Source: Tumebacillus avium (lineage in GTDB: Bacteria; Bacillota; Bacilli; Tumebacillales; Tumebacillaceae). Taken from it: a stretch of 64,000 bases of DNA. Of the stretch, positions 52,829 to 61,047 are shown in pieces. The stretch is from positions 776,501 through 840,500 of the forward strand of contig NZ_CP021434.1 of assembly GCF_002162355.1 (NCBI RefSeq). The letters are read 5' to 3'. Both the position numbers and the translations under genes were made by a program. The notes under the pieces are model-generated. The model was not told the origin of the DNA. It was given only the letters and a program-made list of their open reading frames with translations, and did no database searches. Position 1 is the stretch's first letter; every line of letters begins with the position of its first letter.

Positions 52829-53974
52829 ATGGAACGTTTATGGACGCGCAACTTCGTCAGAATGACGTTGGCGAATCTGCTGTTGTTTACCAGTTTTTAT
52901 TTTCTCATCCCGACCCTGCCCTTATTCGTAACCGAACTTGGCGGCTCGCCTTCACAGGTCGGCATCGTGATCGGGCTGTTCACATTATCGGCCGTCGTCA
53001 TCCGCCCGTTTGTCGGCGGGCTGCTCGACCAGGTCGGACGCCGTCCGTTTGTGGTCTACGGACTGTTGCTGTTTGCGCTGACGATGCTATTGTATGATTG
53101 GATCGCCGCGATCCCGATCCTGATCCTGCTGCGCATTTTCCACGGCGTGTCGTGGGCCGCTTCGACGACGGCGATCGGCACGGCGGTCACCGACATCATC
53201 CCGGCCAAGCGTCGTGGCGAAGGGATGGGCTGGTTTGGCTTGTCGATGACGGTCGGCATGGCGCTGGGGCCGATGATCGGGCTGTGGGTGCTGGACACCA
53301 CGTCGTTTGACACGTTGTTCCTCGTGACCACGGCGCTTGGACTCGGCGCGTTTGTGCTGGCGCTGCTGACCAAGATGCCGTTTGAGCGGCAAGGGGCGAA
53401 AGGCAAGATCGTGCTGTTTGAGCGATCGGTGCTGCCGATGATGATTTTGACCTTTTTCCTCGCCGTGACCTACGGCGGCATCACGTCGTTCCTGCCGTTG
53501 TTTGCCGAGTCGATCCGCGTCAATGCGGGGACGTTTTTCCTCATCTATGCGATCACCTTGACCGTGACCCGTCCGATCGCAGGCAAACTGTCCGACCGCT
53601 ACGGCGAACCGGTCGTGCTCGTCCCGGCGGTCGTGCTGATGATCCTTTCCTTGATCGTCCTGTCGCTGGCCGGCGGACTCGGCGCGGTGGTGGCGACGGC
53701 GATCTTGTACGGAGTTGGTTTTGGTTCGGTGCAGCCGATCCTCCAAGCCGCGACGATCCGCCTCGCCCCGCCGGAGCGCAAAGGCGTCGCGAACGCGTCA
53801 TTTTTTACCGCGTTTGACCTCGGGATCGGGCTTGGCACCGTCATCCTCGGCTATGTCTCCCAATACCTCGGCTACCGCTGGCTGTTTGGCGTCTGCACCG
53901 CTTCGGCGGTGATTGGACTCCTGATCACCTTTGTGCTGGTCAAGCGGTTGATGCCGCAAGTGAAGCCTGCCTGA
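52829..53974 (+). CDS. MFS transporter, 12-helix drug-efflux type (YfcJ/YwoG-like)
   Basis: A 381-residue major-facilitator protein. Motif A GGLLDQVGRRP lies between helices 2 and 3, a second copy GKLSDRYGEP between helices 8 and 9, and motif C-like GMALGPMIGLWVL in helix 5. Length fits 12-helix efflux pumps. The ATG at 52829 follows GGAGG by six bases; an upstream ATG at 52787 lies in the promoter. It is divergently transcribed from the P450, an arrangement that may link the two through one regulator, though none is visible. Confidence 0.92.
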   Translation: MERLWTRNFVRMTLANLLLFTSFYFLIPTLPLFVTELGGSPSQVGIVIGLFTLSAVVIRPFVGGLLDQVGRRPFVVYGLLLFALTMLLYDWIAAIPILILLRIFHGVSWAASTTAIGTAVTDIIPAKRRGEGMGWFGLSMTVGMALGPMIGLWVLDTTSFDTLFLVTTALGLGAFVLALLTKMPFERQGAKGKIVLFERSVLPMMILTFFLAVTYGGITSFLPLFAESIRVNAGTFFLIYAITLTVTRPIAGKLSDRYGEPVVLVPAVVLMILSLIVLSLAGGLGAVVATAILYGVGFGSVQPILQAATIRLAPPERKGVANASFFTAFDLGIGLGTVILGYVSQYLGYRWLFGVCTASAVIGLLITFVLVKRLMPQVKPA

Positions 53975-53977
53975 TCG

Positions 53978-54009
53978 AAAAGCCCCTTCTAAAAGAAGGG
54001 GCTTTTTTT
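53978..54009. terminator. Bidirectional terminator between MFS and cardiolipin synthase genes
   Basis: AAAAGCCCCTTCT / GAAGGGGCTTTTTT stem with loop AAAA; the stop of the opposing cls gene touches its T run. Confidence 0.9.
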
Positions 54010-55447
54010 ATAACAAAGGTGACAGCAGCCTCGCCAGCGACTCGCGAATCCTCGCCAGCCTTGTTCGATTTTGATAATCCCCAAACGTAAATGGAATGCA
54101 GTCCTGCAAATCCGTTTCAAACAACTCTAGCAGTTTGCCTGCTTCTCCTTCGTCGTACAGAAAAGCACTGATTTCAAAATTCAGCCGGAAGCTGCGATTG
54201 TCGATGTTCGCCGTCCCGACCGCGGCGACTTTGCCGTCAACGACGATCGTCTTGGCGTGCAGGAAGCCGCGGTCGTACAGGTAGCACTCGACCCCGACTT
54301 TCAGCAACGCACCGAGATAGGACTGTGAGGCCCACTGCACCAGCGCGTGGTCGGCCTTGCGCGGAAGCATCAGCCGCACTTTCACGCCGGACAGCGCCGC
54401 GATGCGCAGGGCGTTGAGCACGTCCTCGTCGGGGATGAAATACGGTGTCTGCAGGCAGATGCTCTCCTTCGCTTCATAGATCAGCTTGAGGTAGCCGTTG
54501 CGAATGTGCTCCAGCTCCGAGTTGGGGCCGCTGGCGACCACTTGCACAGCCGTCTTGCCCACCGGGAGGATCGCCGGAAAGAAGCGCCGTTCCAAGCGCA
54601 CCTCTTCCCCCGCCGCTGCAAACCAGTCGAGGAAAAACTGCCCTTGCAGCTGATAGACCGCGCTGCCGTTCAATTTCAGATGCGTGTCCCGCCAATAGCC
54701 AAACCGCTTGTCCAGCCCAAGGTATTCGTCCCCGATGTTAAACCCGCCGACAAAGCCGACCCGGCCGTCGATCACCGCCACTTTGCGGTGATTGCGAAAG
54801 TTCAGCCGCAGGTTGAGGTAGGGAATCTTCGAGGAAAAAAACGACCGGACCTCCCCGCCCGCCTCGGTCAGCCGCCGAAATGTGCGGCGCGAGATGCCGC
54901 TGGAGCCGACATGGTCGTAGATCAATTTGACCTCGACGCCTTCCCGCGCCTTTTGGATCAGCAGGTTGAGCAGTTTCATGCCGAGCTGATCCCGTTTGAT
55001 CATATAGTACAGCAGATGCACATGCTGTTTGGCTTCGCGAATTTCGGTCATCAGGCTCTCAAACTTCTCCTGCCCGGATGAAAAGATCGTCACCGTGTTG
55101 TCCTGAGTCAGAAACGAGTAGTTGCTGACCAGATTGAGATGCACCAGCGACCGGTAGTCCTTCAGCCCCTGGTAGTTGTTCAAGTTGCTGGCTTGGATCG
55201 TGACGCCTTCGATCAGCTTCGACTCAGTGATGTTTTTCACCCGATACACTTTTTGCCGGGTCAAGTTCTGCCCGATAAACAGGTACAGCAAGAACCCGAC
55301 GCCAGGCAACACAAACAGCACCAAGAGCCAGGCCCAGGTCGCCGATACGTTGCGCCGTTCCAAGAAAATGACCGCAAACGCAAAAAACACATTCAACAGC
55401 GGCAGCCACGTAAACACCGTCGGCGCCTCCGTCAGTCCCCACCCCAT
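54008..55447 (-). CDS. cls: Cardiolipin synthase
   Basis: A 479-residue phospholipase-D-type enzyme that condenses two phosphatidylglycerols to cardiolipin at the membrane. Two N-terminal transmembrane helices (about 10-30 and 38-60) are followed by two HKD motifs: N-H-R-K-V-A-V-I-D-G near 230 and H-A-K-T-I-V-V-D-G near 395. Each is followed by the GSxN-like segment (GGFNIGDEYLG and GTANIDNRSF). Length and layout match ClsA. Its start at 55447 lies 13 bp after the ykkD stop, so it may be co-transcribed with ykkCD by read-through. Confidence 0.95.
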   Translation of the reverse strand: MGWGLTEAPTVFTWLPLLNVFFAFAVIFLERRNVSATWAWLLVLFVLPGVGFLLYLFIGQNLTRQKVYRVKNITESKLIEGVTIQASNLNNYQGLKDYRSLVHLNLVSNYSFLTQDNTVTIFSSGQEKFESLMTEIREAKQHVHLLYYMIKRDQLGMKLLNLLIQKAREGVEVKLIYDHVGSSGISRRTFRRLTEAGGEVRSFFSSKIPYLNLRLNFRNHRKVAVIDGRVGFVGGFNIGDEYLGLDKRFGYWRDTHLKLNGSAVYQLQGQFFLDWFAAAGEEVRLERRFFPAILPVGKTAVQVVASGPNSELEHIRNGYLKLIYEAKESICLQTPYFIPDEDVLNALRIAALSGVKVRLMLPRKADHALVQWASQSYLGALLKVGVECYLYDRGFLHAKTIVVDGKVAAVGTANIDNRSFRLNFEISAFLYDEGEAGKLLELFETDLQDCIPFTFGDYQNRTRLARIRESLARLLSPLL

Positions 55448-55460
55448 GCCAACACCTCTG

Positions 55461-55775
55461 TCAGGAAATCAATTTCAACCCCACTGCCGCCGCCAGCACC
55501 ATGCTCATGTACAGCAGGCGGCGCCATTCTTTAGATTCCCCATAAAACAGCATGCCTAACAGCACGCTTCCGACTGTCCCGATCCCAGTCCAGACGGCAT
55601 AGGCGGTGCTCATCGCGATCGACTCCATGGCAAGCGTCAGGAAGCCAAACGACACGAGGAATCCTACCACAAGGATAGCATAAGATTTCCAATCTTTCTG
55701 CCGATTCACCCGGTTCATCCCGGCCACGCCGACCACTTCGCCGATGCCTGCGAAGATCAGATAGATCCAGCCCAT
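55461..55775 (-). CDS. ykkD: SMR-family guanidinium exporter subunit YkkD
   Basis: A 104-residue four-helix small multidrug resistance protein. The conserved membrane Glu is in AGIGEVVGVAGMN, with AMSTAYAVWTGIGTVGSVLLGMLFYGE as the signature region (cited by its parts). It resembles YkkD of Bacillus. Its ATG overlaps the ykkC stop by one base (TAATG). Paired SMR proteins form an asymmetric heterodimer; under the upstream guanidine-I riboswitch the probable substrate is guanidinium. Confidence 0.93.
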   Translation of the reverse strand: MGWIYLIFAGIGEVVGVAGMNRVNRQKDWKSYAILVVGFLVSFGFLTLAMESIAMSTAYAVWTGIGTVGSVLLGMLFYGESKEWRRLLYMSMVLAAAVGLKLIS

Positions 55776-56125
55776 TACGCTTCCCCTCCTTTGGCCTGTT
55801 CAGGCTGCTTCTCCACGGTGACCGCTTTCAACCCCATCACGCCGCCGAGCAAGAGCAGGATCAGCAGCACTTTGGCGATGCGGAACGGCTCGCCAAACAC
55901 GGCCATCTCCATGATCACCGTGCCCGCTGTGCCAAGCCCGGTGAAAACGGCGTACACCGTGCCGATCGGCAGCTGTTGCGAGGATTTGATCAACAGCCAC
56001 ATCGAGATCGCGATGGCGATCCCGGTTCCCGTCCATTCATTTGGCGTGTCGGCATGCTTCAGCCCCATCACCCACATCACTTCAAACACCGCTGCGACAA
56101 ACACCATCAGCCAGTTGCGATTCAT
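55775..56125 (-). CDS. ykkC: SMR-family guanidinium exporter subunit YkkC
   Basis: A 116-residue SMR protein with four helices, the conserved Glu in AAVFEVMWVMGLKHAD, the segment PIGTVYAVFTGLGTAGTV and a hydrophilic tail ending KGGEA, as in Bacillus YkkC. It is the first gene behind the guanidine-I riboswitch, with AAGGAG nine bases before the ATG at 56125. Together with YkkD it should expel guanidinium. Confidence 0.95.
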   Translation of the reverse strand: MNRNWLMVFVAAVFEVMWVMGLKHADTPNEWTGTGIAIAISMWLLIKSSQQLPIGTVYAVFTGLGTAGTVIMEMAVFGEPFRIAKVLLILLLLGGVMGLKAVTVEKQPEQAKGGEA

Positions 56126-56153
56126 CTCCAGCCACTCCTTCTCCCCGGTTCAT

Positions 56154-56292
56154 ACAAAAAAGCCCGGCAGAATATCAAATTCGATATCCTCCCGGGCTTT
56201 TATCCCTCCGTGTACACCGCAAGCATGCCTGCTTGCCGTGCGTTCCCTCTTGGACCAGCCCGATTGAAAACCTTCCAATCGCGGAACCCTAG
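56154..56292 (-). promoter_or_regulatory. Guanidine-I (ykkC) riboswitch with expression-platform terminator
   Basis: Minus-strand reading from 56292 shows the conserved blocks of the class: CTAGGGTTCCG, GGCTGGTCC-AAGAG, GGAAC-GCAC, and ACACGGAGGGATAAAAGCCC. The last block runs into a terminator: AGCCCGGGAGGATATC pairs with GATATTCTGCCGGGCT and is followed by T6 (56154-56201). Guanidine binding should stabilise the aptamer and prevent the terminator, switching on ykkCD. The 305-bp gap 56126-56430 contains this element and, outside it, only the promoters of the flanking genes. Confidence 0.95.
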
Positions 56293-56430
56293 AGAACGAA
56301 TGAACCATGCAATTTTCACTCTACTATAGCCACCCAAAACGCTCCTGTCAACCGCCCTTGACGGACAGTATGTTTCCTTTGTAAACTAACTACAAGAAGG
56401 AAACTAAACAGCACCCAAGGAGGGACTCTC

Positions 56431-57198
56431 ATGGTTCCATCATTGTTTCTGGCCCACGGTTCGCCGCTGCTGGCCATTCAAGAGAATGAATACGCCCGAT
56501 TCTTGACCTCACTCGGCGCTCAATATACCCCCAAGGCGATCGTCATCTTCACCGCCCATTGGGAAAAAGAGACTCTGACCGTGTCCTATCACAATGACGT
56601 GTACGAGACGATCTACGACTTCTACGGCTTCCCCGAAGAGATGTACAAAATCAAATACCCGGCAAAAGGCTCAACAGCAGTTGCCGACGATGTCATTGCC
56701 CGCTTTGCAGCAAACGGCATCGCCGTGCAAAAGGACCCCGCGCGGGGCCTCGACCACGGTTCCTGGGTGCTCTTGCGCCGCATGTACCCGAATGCCGACA
56801 TCCCGGTCGTGCAGATTTCCGTCCACCCGTTTTTGCCGCCGGAAGATCAGTTTAAGATCGGGCAGGCTTTGCAAGGATTGGGAGCGGAAGACATCCTCGT
56901 CATCGGGAGCGGCGTCACCGTCCACAACCTGCGGATCATCAAATGGGATCAGACCGAGCCGGAGCCGTGGGCGGTCGAATTTGACGACTGGCTGATCGAG
57001 CAGTTCGCGGCAGACAACCGTGATGCCCTCAACCACTACGACACACAGGCACCGCACGCCCGTCTCGCCGTGCCGCGTCCCGAGCATTTCGTGCCGCTGT
57101 TCCTCGCCGCCGGGGCAGCCGATCCGTCTGCGAAGCCGCAAATCATCCACCGCAGCTATGAGCTGGGCACGCTGAGCTACTTGTCCCTGGCGTTTTAA
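56431..57198 (+). CDS. LigB-type extradiol dioxygenase (DODA/YgiD-like)
   Basis: A 255-residue class III extradiol dioxygenase. Candidate metal and acid-base residues are His in LAHGSP (near 9), FTAHWE (near 42), LDHGSWV (near 108) and PEHFVPLF (near 220). Family members open catechol rings (for example 4,5-DOPA dioxygenase) using Zn or Fe; many bacterial homologues have no known substrate. The ATG at 56431 follows AAGGAGGG. Transcribed alone. A link to the hpd gene, another aromatic dioxygenase 11 kb away, is not shown. Confidence 0.92.
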   Translation: MVPSLFLAHGSPLLAIQENEYARFLTSLGAQYTPKAIVIFTAHWEKETLTVSYHNDVYETIYDFYGFPEEMYKIKYPAKGSTAVADDVIARFAANGIAVQKDPARGLDHGSWVLLRRMYPNADIPVVQISVHPFLPPEDQFKIGQALQGLGAEDILVIGSGVTVHNLRIIKWDQTEPEPWAVEFDDWLIEQFAADNRDALNHYDTQAPHARLAVPRPEHFVPLFLAAGAADPSAKPQIIHRSYELGTLSYLSLAF

Positions 57199-57200
57199 AC

Positions 57201-57236
57201 AAAAAAGGAGTTCTGCGCGTCTGCAGAACTCCTTTT
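57201..57236. terminator. Bidirectional terminator between the dioxygenase and DHA2 MFS genes
   Basis: AAAAAGGAGTTCTGC / GCAGAACTCCTTTT stem with a short loop and A/T-rich flanks. Confidence 0.9.
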
Positions 57237-57250
57237 CCTATTTCTTGAGC

Positions 57251-58900
57251 TTACCCCTGCGGAACTTCTTCCGCCTTCACAGTCTCTTTTTCCTTGCCTT
57301 TTTTCACCGGCGCGGAGAGCTTGATCTTGCCGGTAAAGAACGCGGCGATCAGACCGGCTGCGAGGAACCAGATCGACACTTCGAACACGTTGTGCAGCGA
57401 AGCGAGCAGCGCGTCTTTCAACACCGGCACAACCTGCGTCGAGAACATCCCAGCCACCTGCTCCGGCAGTCCGGCGAGGAACGTGTCGGAGAGCAGCGAG
57501 GAATACAGACCTTGCGGGTTGTTGTGCGCCATGTCGAGCAGAGCGGTGCCTTGCGGGCCGAAGCCTTGGAAGGTCGCATCGAGCTTGTTGCCGATCAGAT
57601 CGATCGACTTGCTGTTGAACAGCGTGCCGAGGATCGCGATCCCGACCGTGCCGCCGATGGAGCGGAAGAACGTCGTCGCCGACGTGACCGTCCCGCGAAT
57701 TTCCGCCGGGAACGATTCCTGCACGGCGATCCCGAGCGACGGCATGATCACACCCATCCCGGCGCCCATGATCACCATGTAGATGCTGGCGCGCAACTGC
57801 GTGGTATCCAGACCGAGCGACAGGAACAAGGCGAAACCGGTCAGCATGATCCCCATCCCGGCGATCAGCATCGGGCGCAGCCCGAACTTGAACAGGAGAC
57901 GCGAACCGATGATCGAGGCGATCATCGAACCGATCATCATCGGCGTCATGACCGAAGCGGTCTCGGTCGGCGACATGCCGACGACGCCTTGCATGAACAG
58001 CGGGATAAACATCATCGCCCCAAACATGCCAAGGCTCATCAGGAAGCCGATGATGTTGACGGTGGTGAAGATGCTGTTCTTAAACAGCCCCATCGGAATC
58101 ACCGGGTCTTTCGCCCGCAGTTCCACGATCACAAACGACACCAGCGAAACGACCGAGAGCCCAAACAATCCGAGGATCTCAGCAGACCCCCACTCGAACT
58201 TGTTGCCGCCAAAGGACAGCGCCAAGAGGAGCGAGACGATCCCGACGACGAGCGTCCCGATGCCCGCCCAGTCGATCACAACTTTCTTCTTCACATGCGC
58301 GTTTTTCAGACCTGCTGCGATGAACGCCATCGCCAGCACGCCAAACGGCAGGTTGATGAAGAAGATCCAGTGCCAATCCCAATGGTCGACAATCCAGCCG
58401 CCCGCCTGCGGACCGGCCAGCGACGACAGGCCAAACACGGCCATAAACAGACCTTGCATCTTCGCGCGCGACTCACCAGTCGTCAAATCCCCGATGATCG
58501 TCATCGCCAGCGGCATGAGAATACCGCCGCCCAAGCCTTGGATCGCGCGATAGATCGCGAGCTGCGTCATGCTCTCCGCCATCCCGCACAGAGCGGAACC
58601 GAGGATAAACACGGCCATCCCGATCAGGTAGATCACGCGGCGGCCAAACAGGTCGGCCAACTTCCCCGCGACCGGCACGACCGCCGTCGAGGTCAGCAGG
58701 TACGCGGTGGTGATCCAGGTCAGCAGATCCAGCCCGCCCAGTTGGCCGATGATCGTCGGCATTGCGGTCCCGACGACCGTCTGGTCCAGCGAAGCGAAGA
58801 ACAGCCCCAGCATCAGACCGATGATCACAAGCGTCCGCTTGCGGCTCGGCTGTGTCAAATCCATTTTATCGGCAGTTGCTTCCACAGCATTGGTTGTCAT
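57251..58900 (-). CDS. DHA2-family MFS multidrug transporter (14 helices)
   Basis: A 549-residue EmrB/QacA-type exporter: LDQTVVGTAMPTI in helix 1, GKLADLFGRR (motif A), RAIQGLGGGILMPLAM (motif B) and GLSSLAGPQAGGWI (motif C). The hydrophilic Lys/Glu tail (KKGKEKETVKAEE) is cytoplasmic. I use the ATG at 58900 (GAGGTGAGGG upstream) over the GTG at 58909. The promoter carries two palindromes typical of TetR-type repressors, so expression is probably drug-induced. Confidence 0.93.
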   Translation of the reverse strand: MTTNAVEATADKMDLTQPSRKRTLVIIGLMLGLFFASLDQTVVGTAMPTIIGQLGGLDLLTWITTAYLLTSTAVVPVAGKLADLFGRRVIYLIGMAVFILGSALCGMAESMTQLAIYRAIQGLGGGILMPLAMTIIGDLTTGESRAKMQGLFMAVFGLSSLAGPQAGGWIVDHWDWHWIFFINLPFGVLAMAFIAAGLKNAHVKKKVVIDWAGIGTLVVGIVSLLLALSFGGNKFEWGSAEILGLFGLSVVSLVSFVIVELRAKDPVIPMGLFKNSIFTTVNIIGFLMSLGMFGAMMFIPLFMQGVVGMSPTETASVMTPMMIGSMIASIIGSRLLFKFGLRPMLIAGMGIMLTGFALFLSLGLDTTQLRASIYMVIMGAGMGVIMPSLGIAVQESFPAEIRGTVTSATTFFRSIGGTVGIAILGTLFNSKSIDLIGNKLDATFQGFGPQGTALLDMAHNNPQGLYSSLLSDTFLAGLPEQVAGMFSTQVVPVLKDALLASLHNVFEVSIWFLAAGLIAAFFTGKIKLSAPVKKGKEKETVKAEEVPQG

Positions 58901-58930
58901 TTCCCTCACCTCTTCTACATACGTTCATAA

Positions 58931-58948
58931 TGACTGACGGGTCAGTCA
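58931..58948. promoter_or_regulatory. Palindromic operator 2 of the DHA2 MFS gene
   Basis: A perfect inverted repeat TGACTGAC-GG-GTCAGTCA lies downstream of the -10 box, where a bound repressor would block transcription. Confidence 0.7.
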
Positions 58949-58967
58949 CCAGTCATGGCATGCAGAA

Positions 58968-58997
58968 ATCATACAATGACCCACGGGTCATTGTCAA
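58968..58997 (-). promoter_or_regulatory. Promoter of the DHA2 MFS gene with embedded operator 1
   Basis: Minus-strand TTGACA (58992-58997) and TATGAT (58968-58973) are 18 bp apart. A perfect palindrome (58973-58994; arms ACAATGACCC and GGGTCATTGT, centre AC) fills the spacer. A dimeric repressor of TetR type would exclude RNA polymerase. Confidence 0.75.
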
Positions 58998-59049
58998 TCA
59001 CCAACCGACAAAGAGGCGATGTCAGTTTCTGACACCGCCGTCCGGCCAA

Positions 59050-60522
59050 TCAATGATTGTGCGCATGCGGCTTCCCTCCGCCGCCGTTGCCTTTGACTTT
59101 TTTGCGCAATTTCCGTTTTTTGATGTCTTCCTGAATGCGCTTGTAATCCGCTTCATCCAGTTCCGACTCCGAGTCGGCCTGCCGGTCAAACGTGTATTCG
59201 CCGCCCTTCGTTTTTCCGCGGCCCATCTCGACTTGCTGCGCTGCCATCATCTTCTCATATTGGGTGGCCAGCAGCAGCGCTACCGAGTCCACCTCATCGC
59301 CCAGCCCGCCGATCTTGATGCCTTTTTCCAACTGCGGCACCATCTGCGTGGACAAGGCCGAGTTGGTTACCCATAGCCCGCCCATGCGGTTCCCCGTGTC
59401 AAGCCCTTCCTCATGGAAGTATAAGCGGCAGCCCATGCACTGGTATTTCGTGCCCGTCGGCAAATGATAGTCAAATTCGTTCCAGACCCCGCCTTGCTGA
59501 ATGCGTATTTCCGCATGGCGTCCGTCAAATTTTACATCGACATCTGCCGGCACCGAAACGATCGCATCATCGTCCAGATAGAGTTTCAGCCGGTCATACA
59601 GCTTGAGCGCATGGCGCATCACATGGTCTTTCATCGCATTCTCGCGGGATGTCGATTCCAAATGATGCGACTCCAGCACGTCTGCGGCCAGGTCGAGGAT
59701 GTCGTCCCGTCTTTCCAAGCCAAGGTCGTCGTCGATCTTGCGGTTTTCGGCGTTGATGTTTGTGGACATCACCACGCCGCCCTTATCTTTCGAGAGCGCA
59801 GCCTGCGCTTCGACGCCCTCCGGCAGCGAGTGCAGCAGCACGGTGGAGAGCTGCTTTTGAATCTGGGCTTCCTTCGATGTGTTTTTATCGTAGCTGAACT
59901 TGGCCAGATCATCGTCTTCCATGACCATCATCGGATTCTGCGGGCTGTTTTTGAAAATGAACTTCTTGTTCTTGCGTCTCAGGTGCTTGAGCATCTTCGA
60001 AGTCTCCCCGGAGCGCTTGGCAAATCCCGCCTTCGACTTCATCGACCGCACATAGCGTTTGGCCATCTCTTTGACCACCGCTTTCGGTTCATCGAGGATG
60101 TTAAACGTCTTATTCGCTTTGGCGACTTTGCCCCAGATCTCCTGCAGTTTCTCCTCATCGATCCCGGTGATTCCCATGTCCTGCAGTTCCGAGACGGCCA
60201 TTTGGAACGTCCCTTTCGCCGTTTTGCGCATCGGTTTGGAATCGAGGTTGCGCATGCGCAGCCATGTGGTCGGATATTTCTTCTCTTCCTCTTTGCTGCT
60301 GCTCGGATCGTACGCGATCACCCGCTGAATCGGCGGCGTACTCTGCGCGGATTGCTGCGCCCGGAGCAGCTGCGTCACAGCGCGGTTGCCGAGCGTCTTT
60401 TGCAGTTGTAAGATCTTCAGCTGGGCGGCATGTCCCGCACCCCATGTCTGACTGGCTGCCCCTGTACCCGGCTTCGTAACGGCCGGTTTGCTTCCCGTGC
60501 GTCTGCTCCCCGTCTCCAGCAT
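59050..60522 (-). CDS. GNRAV-motif protein with a possible HAE/CxxC deaminase domain
   Basis: A 490-residue protein without signal peptide. The N-terminus has the LQLQKTLGNRAVTQLL motif and then PPIQR, a layout shared with exported or polymorphic effector proteins. The middle is helical and Lys-rich. Near the C-terminus H336-A-E338 (DGRHAEIRI) is followed 24 residues later by C362-M-G-C365 (KYQCMGCRLYF), the zinc pattern of the cytidine-deaminase-like fold. The end is Gly/His-rich. I infer a nucleic-acid or nucleotide deaminase toxin, but the CxxC is not preceded by the usual Pro and no immunity gene is obvious. The ATG at 60522 has GAGG nine bases upstream, 12 bp after the thioesterase stop, so they form an operon. 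Confidence 0.6.
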   Translation of the reverse strand: MLETGSRRTGSKPAVTKPGTGAASQTWGAGHAAQLKILQLQKTLGNRAVTQLLRAQQSAQSTPPIQRVIAYDPSSSKEEEKKYPTTWLRMRNLDSKPMRKTAKGTFQMAVSELQDMGITGIDEEKLQEIWGKVAKANKTFNILDEPKAVVKEMAKRYVRSMKSKAGFAKRSGETSKMLKHLRRKNKKFIFKNSPQNPMMVMEDDDLAKFSYDKNTSKEAQIQKQLSTVLLHSLPEGVEAQAALSKDKGGVVMSTNINAENRKIDDDLGLERRDDILDLAADVLESHHLESTSRENAMKDHVMRHALKLYDRLKLYLDDDAIVSVPADVDVKFDGRHAEIRIQQGGVWNEFDYHLPTGTKYQCMGCRLYFHEEGLDTGNRMGGLWVTNSALSTQMVPQLEKGIKIGGLGDEVDSVALLLATQYEKMMAAQQVEMGRGKTKGGEYTFDRQADSESELDEADYKRIQEDIKKRKLRKKVKGNGGGGKPHAHNH

Positions 60523-60534
60523 CGCGCTTTTCCT

Positions 60535-60957
60535 CTAGCTGCGCATGTCCGGCACGCCGTCCGGACATGTGCTGTGTTCGAGCAGAATGCTGCGGATCTC
60601 CTCCGACATCTTCACCGCTTTTTTGTCGTTAAAATCATACCCGAGCAGCGTCGCTCTCCCGCGCGCCACCCAGTTGCCCTGCTCGTCGGCCATCGCGTGT
60701 TCGACTTCGAAGCTCGACGAGCCGAGCTTGCCGACCCAGGCGTAGACGGTCAGCTTTTGCGCGTACACCGCTTCGGACAGAAAATCGCATTTGGTCGATG
60801 CGACGATCAGGTTCCAGTTGTGCGTGTCGAGCTCCGGATTAAACACGCGGAATAACTCCTTGCGGCACTCCTCAAAATATGTAAAATAAACGGCATTGTT
60901 CACATGCCCCAATGCATCGCAGTCATTAAAGCGCACCGCTACTTCCAGTTGATACAC
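60535..60957 (-). CDS. Hotdog-fold acyl-CoA thioesterase (4HBT/YbgC family)
   Basis: A 140-residue single hotdog domain. The family motif D-C-D-A-L-G-H-V-N-N-A-VYFTYFEECR (cited with its catalytic Asp region) is at about 12-30. The start is the GTG at 60957 with AAGGAGG eight bases upstream; a longer frame to 61026 overlaps the divergent promoter. It hydrolyses acyl-CoA or acyl-ACP; the substrate is not predictable. It precedes the deaminase-like gene and is divergent from an MFS gene. Confidence 0.93.
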   Translation of the reverse strand: MYQLEVAVRFNDCDALGHVNNAVYFTYFEECRKELFRVFNPELDTHNWNLIVASTKCDFLSEAVYAQKLTVYAWVGKLGSSSFEVEHAMADEQGNWVARGRATLLGYDFNDKKAVKMSEEIRSILLEHSTCPDGVPDMRS

Positions 60958-61047
60958 AGACAATTCCTCCTTAGGTGATGGTTGTCTCTCTATTCTACCC
61001 TTTATGCTACAATAACGGTTAGTCATCTCATCAAGAGGAGCCCCCCA

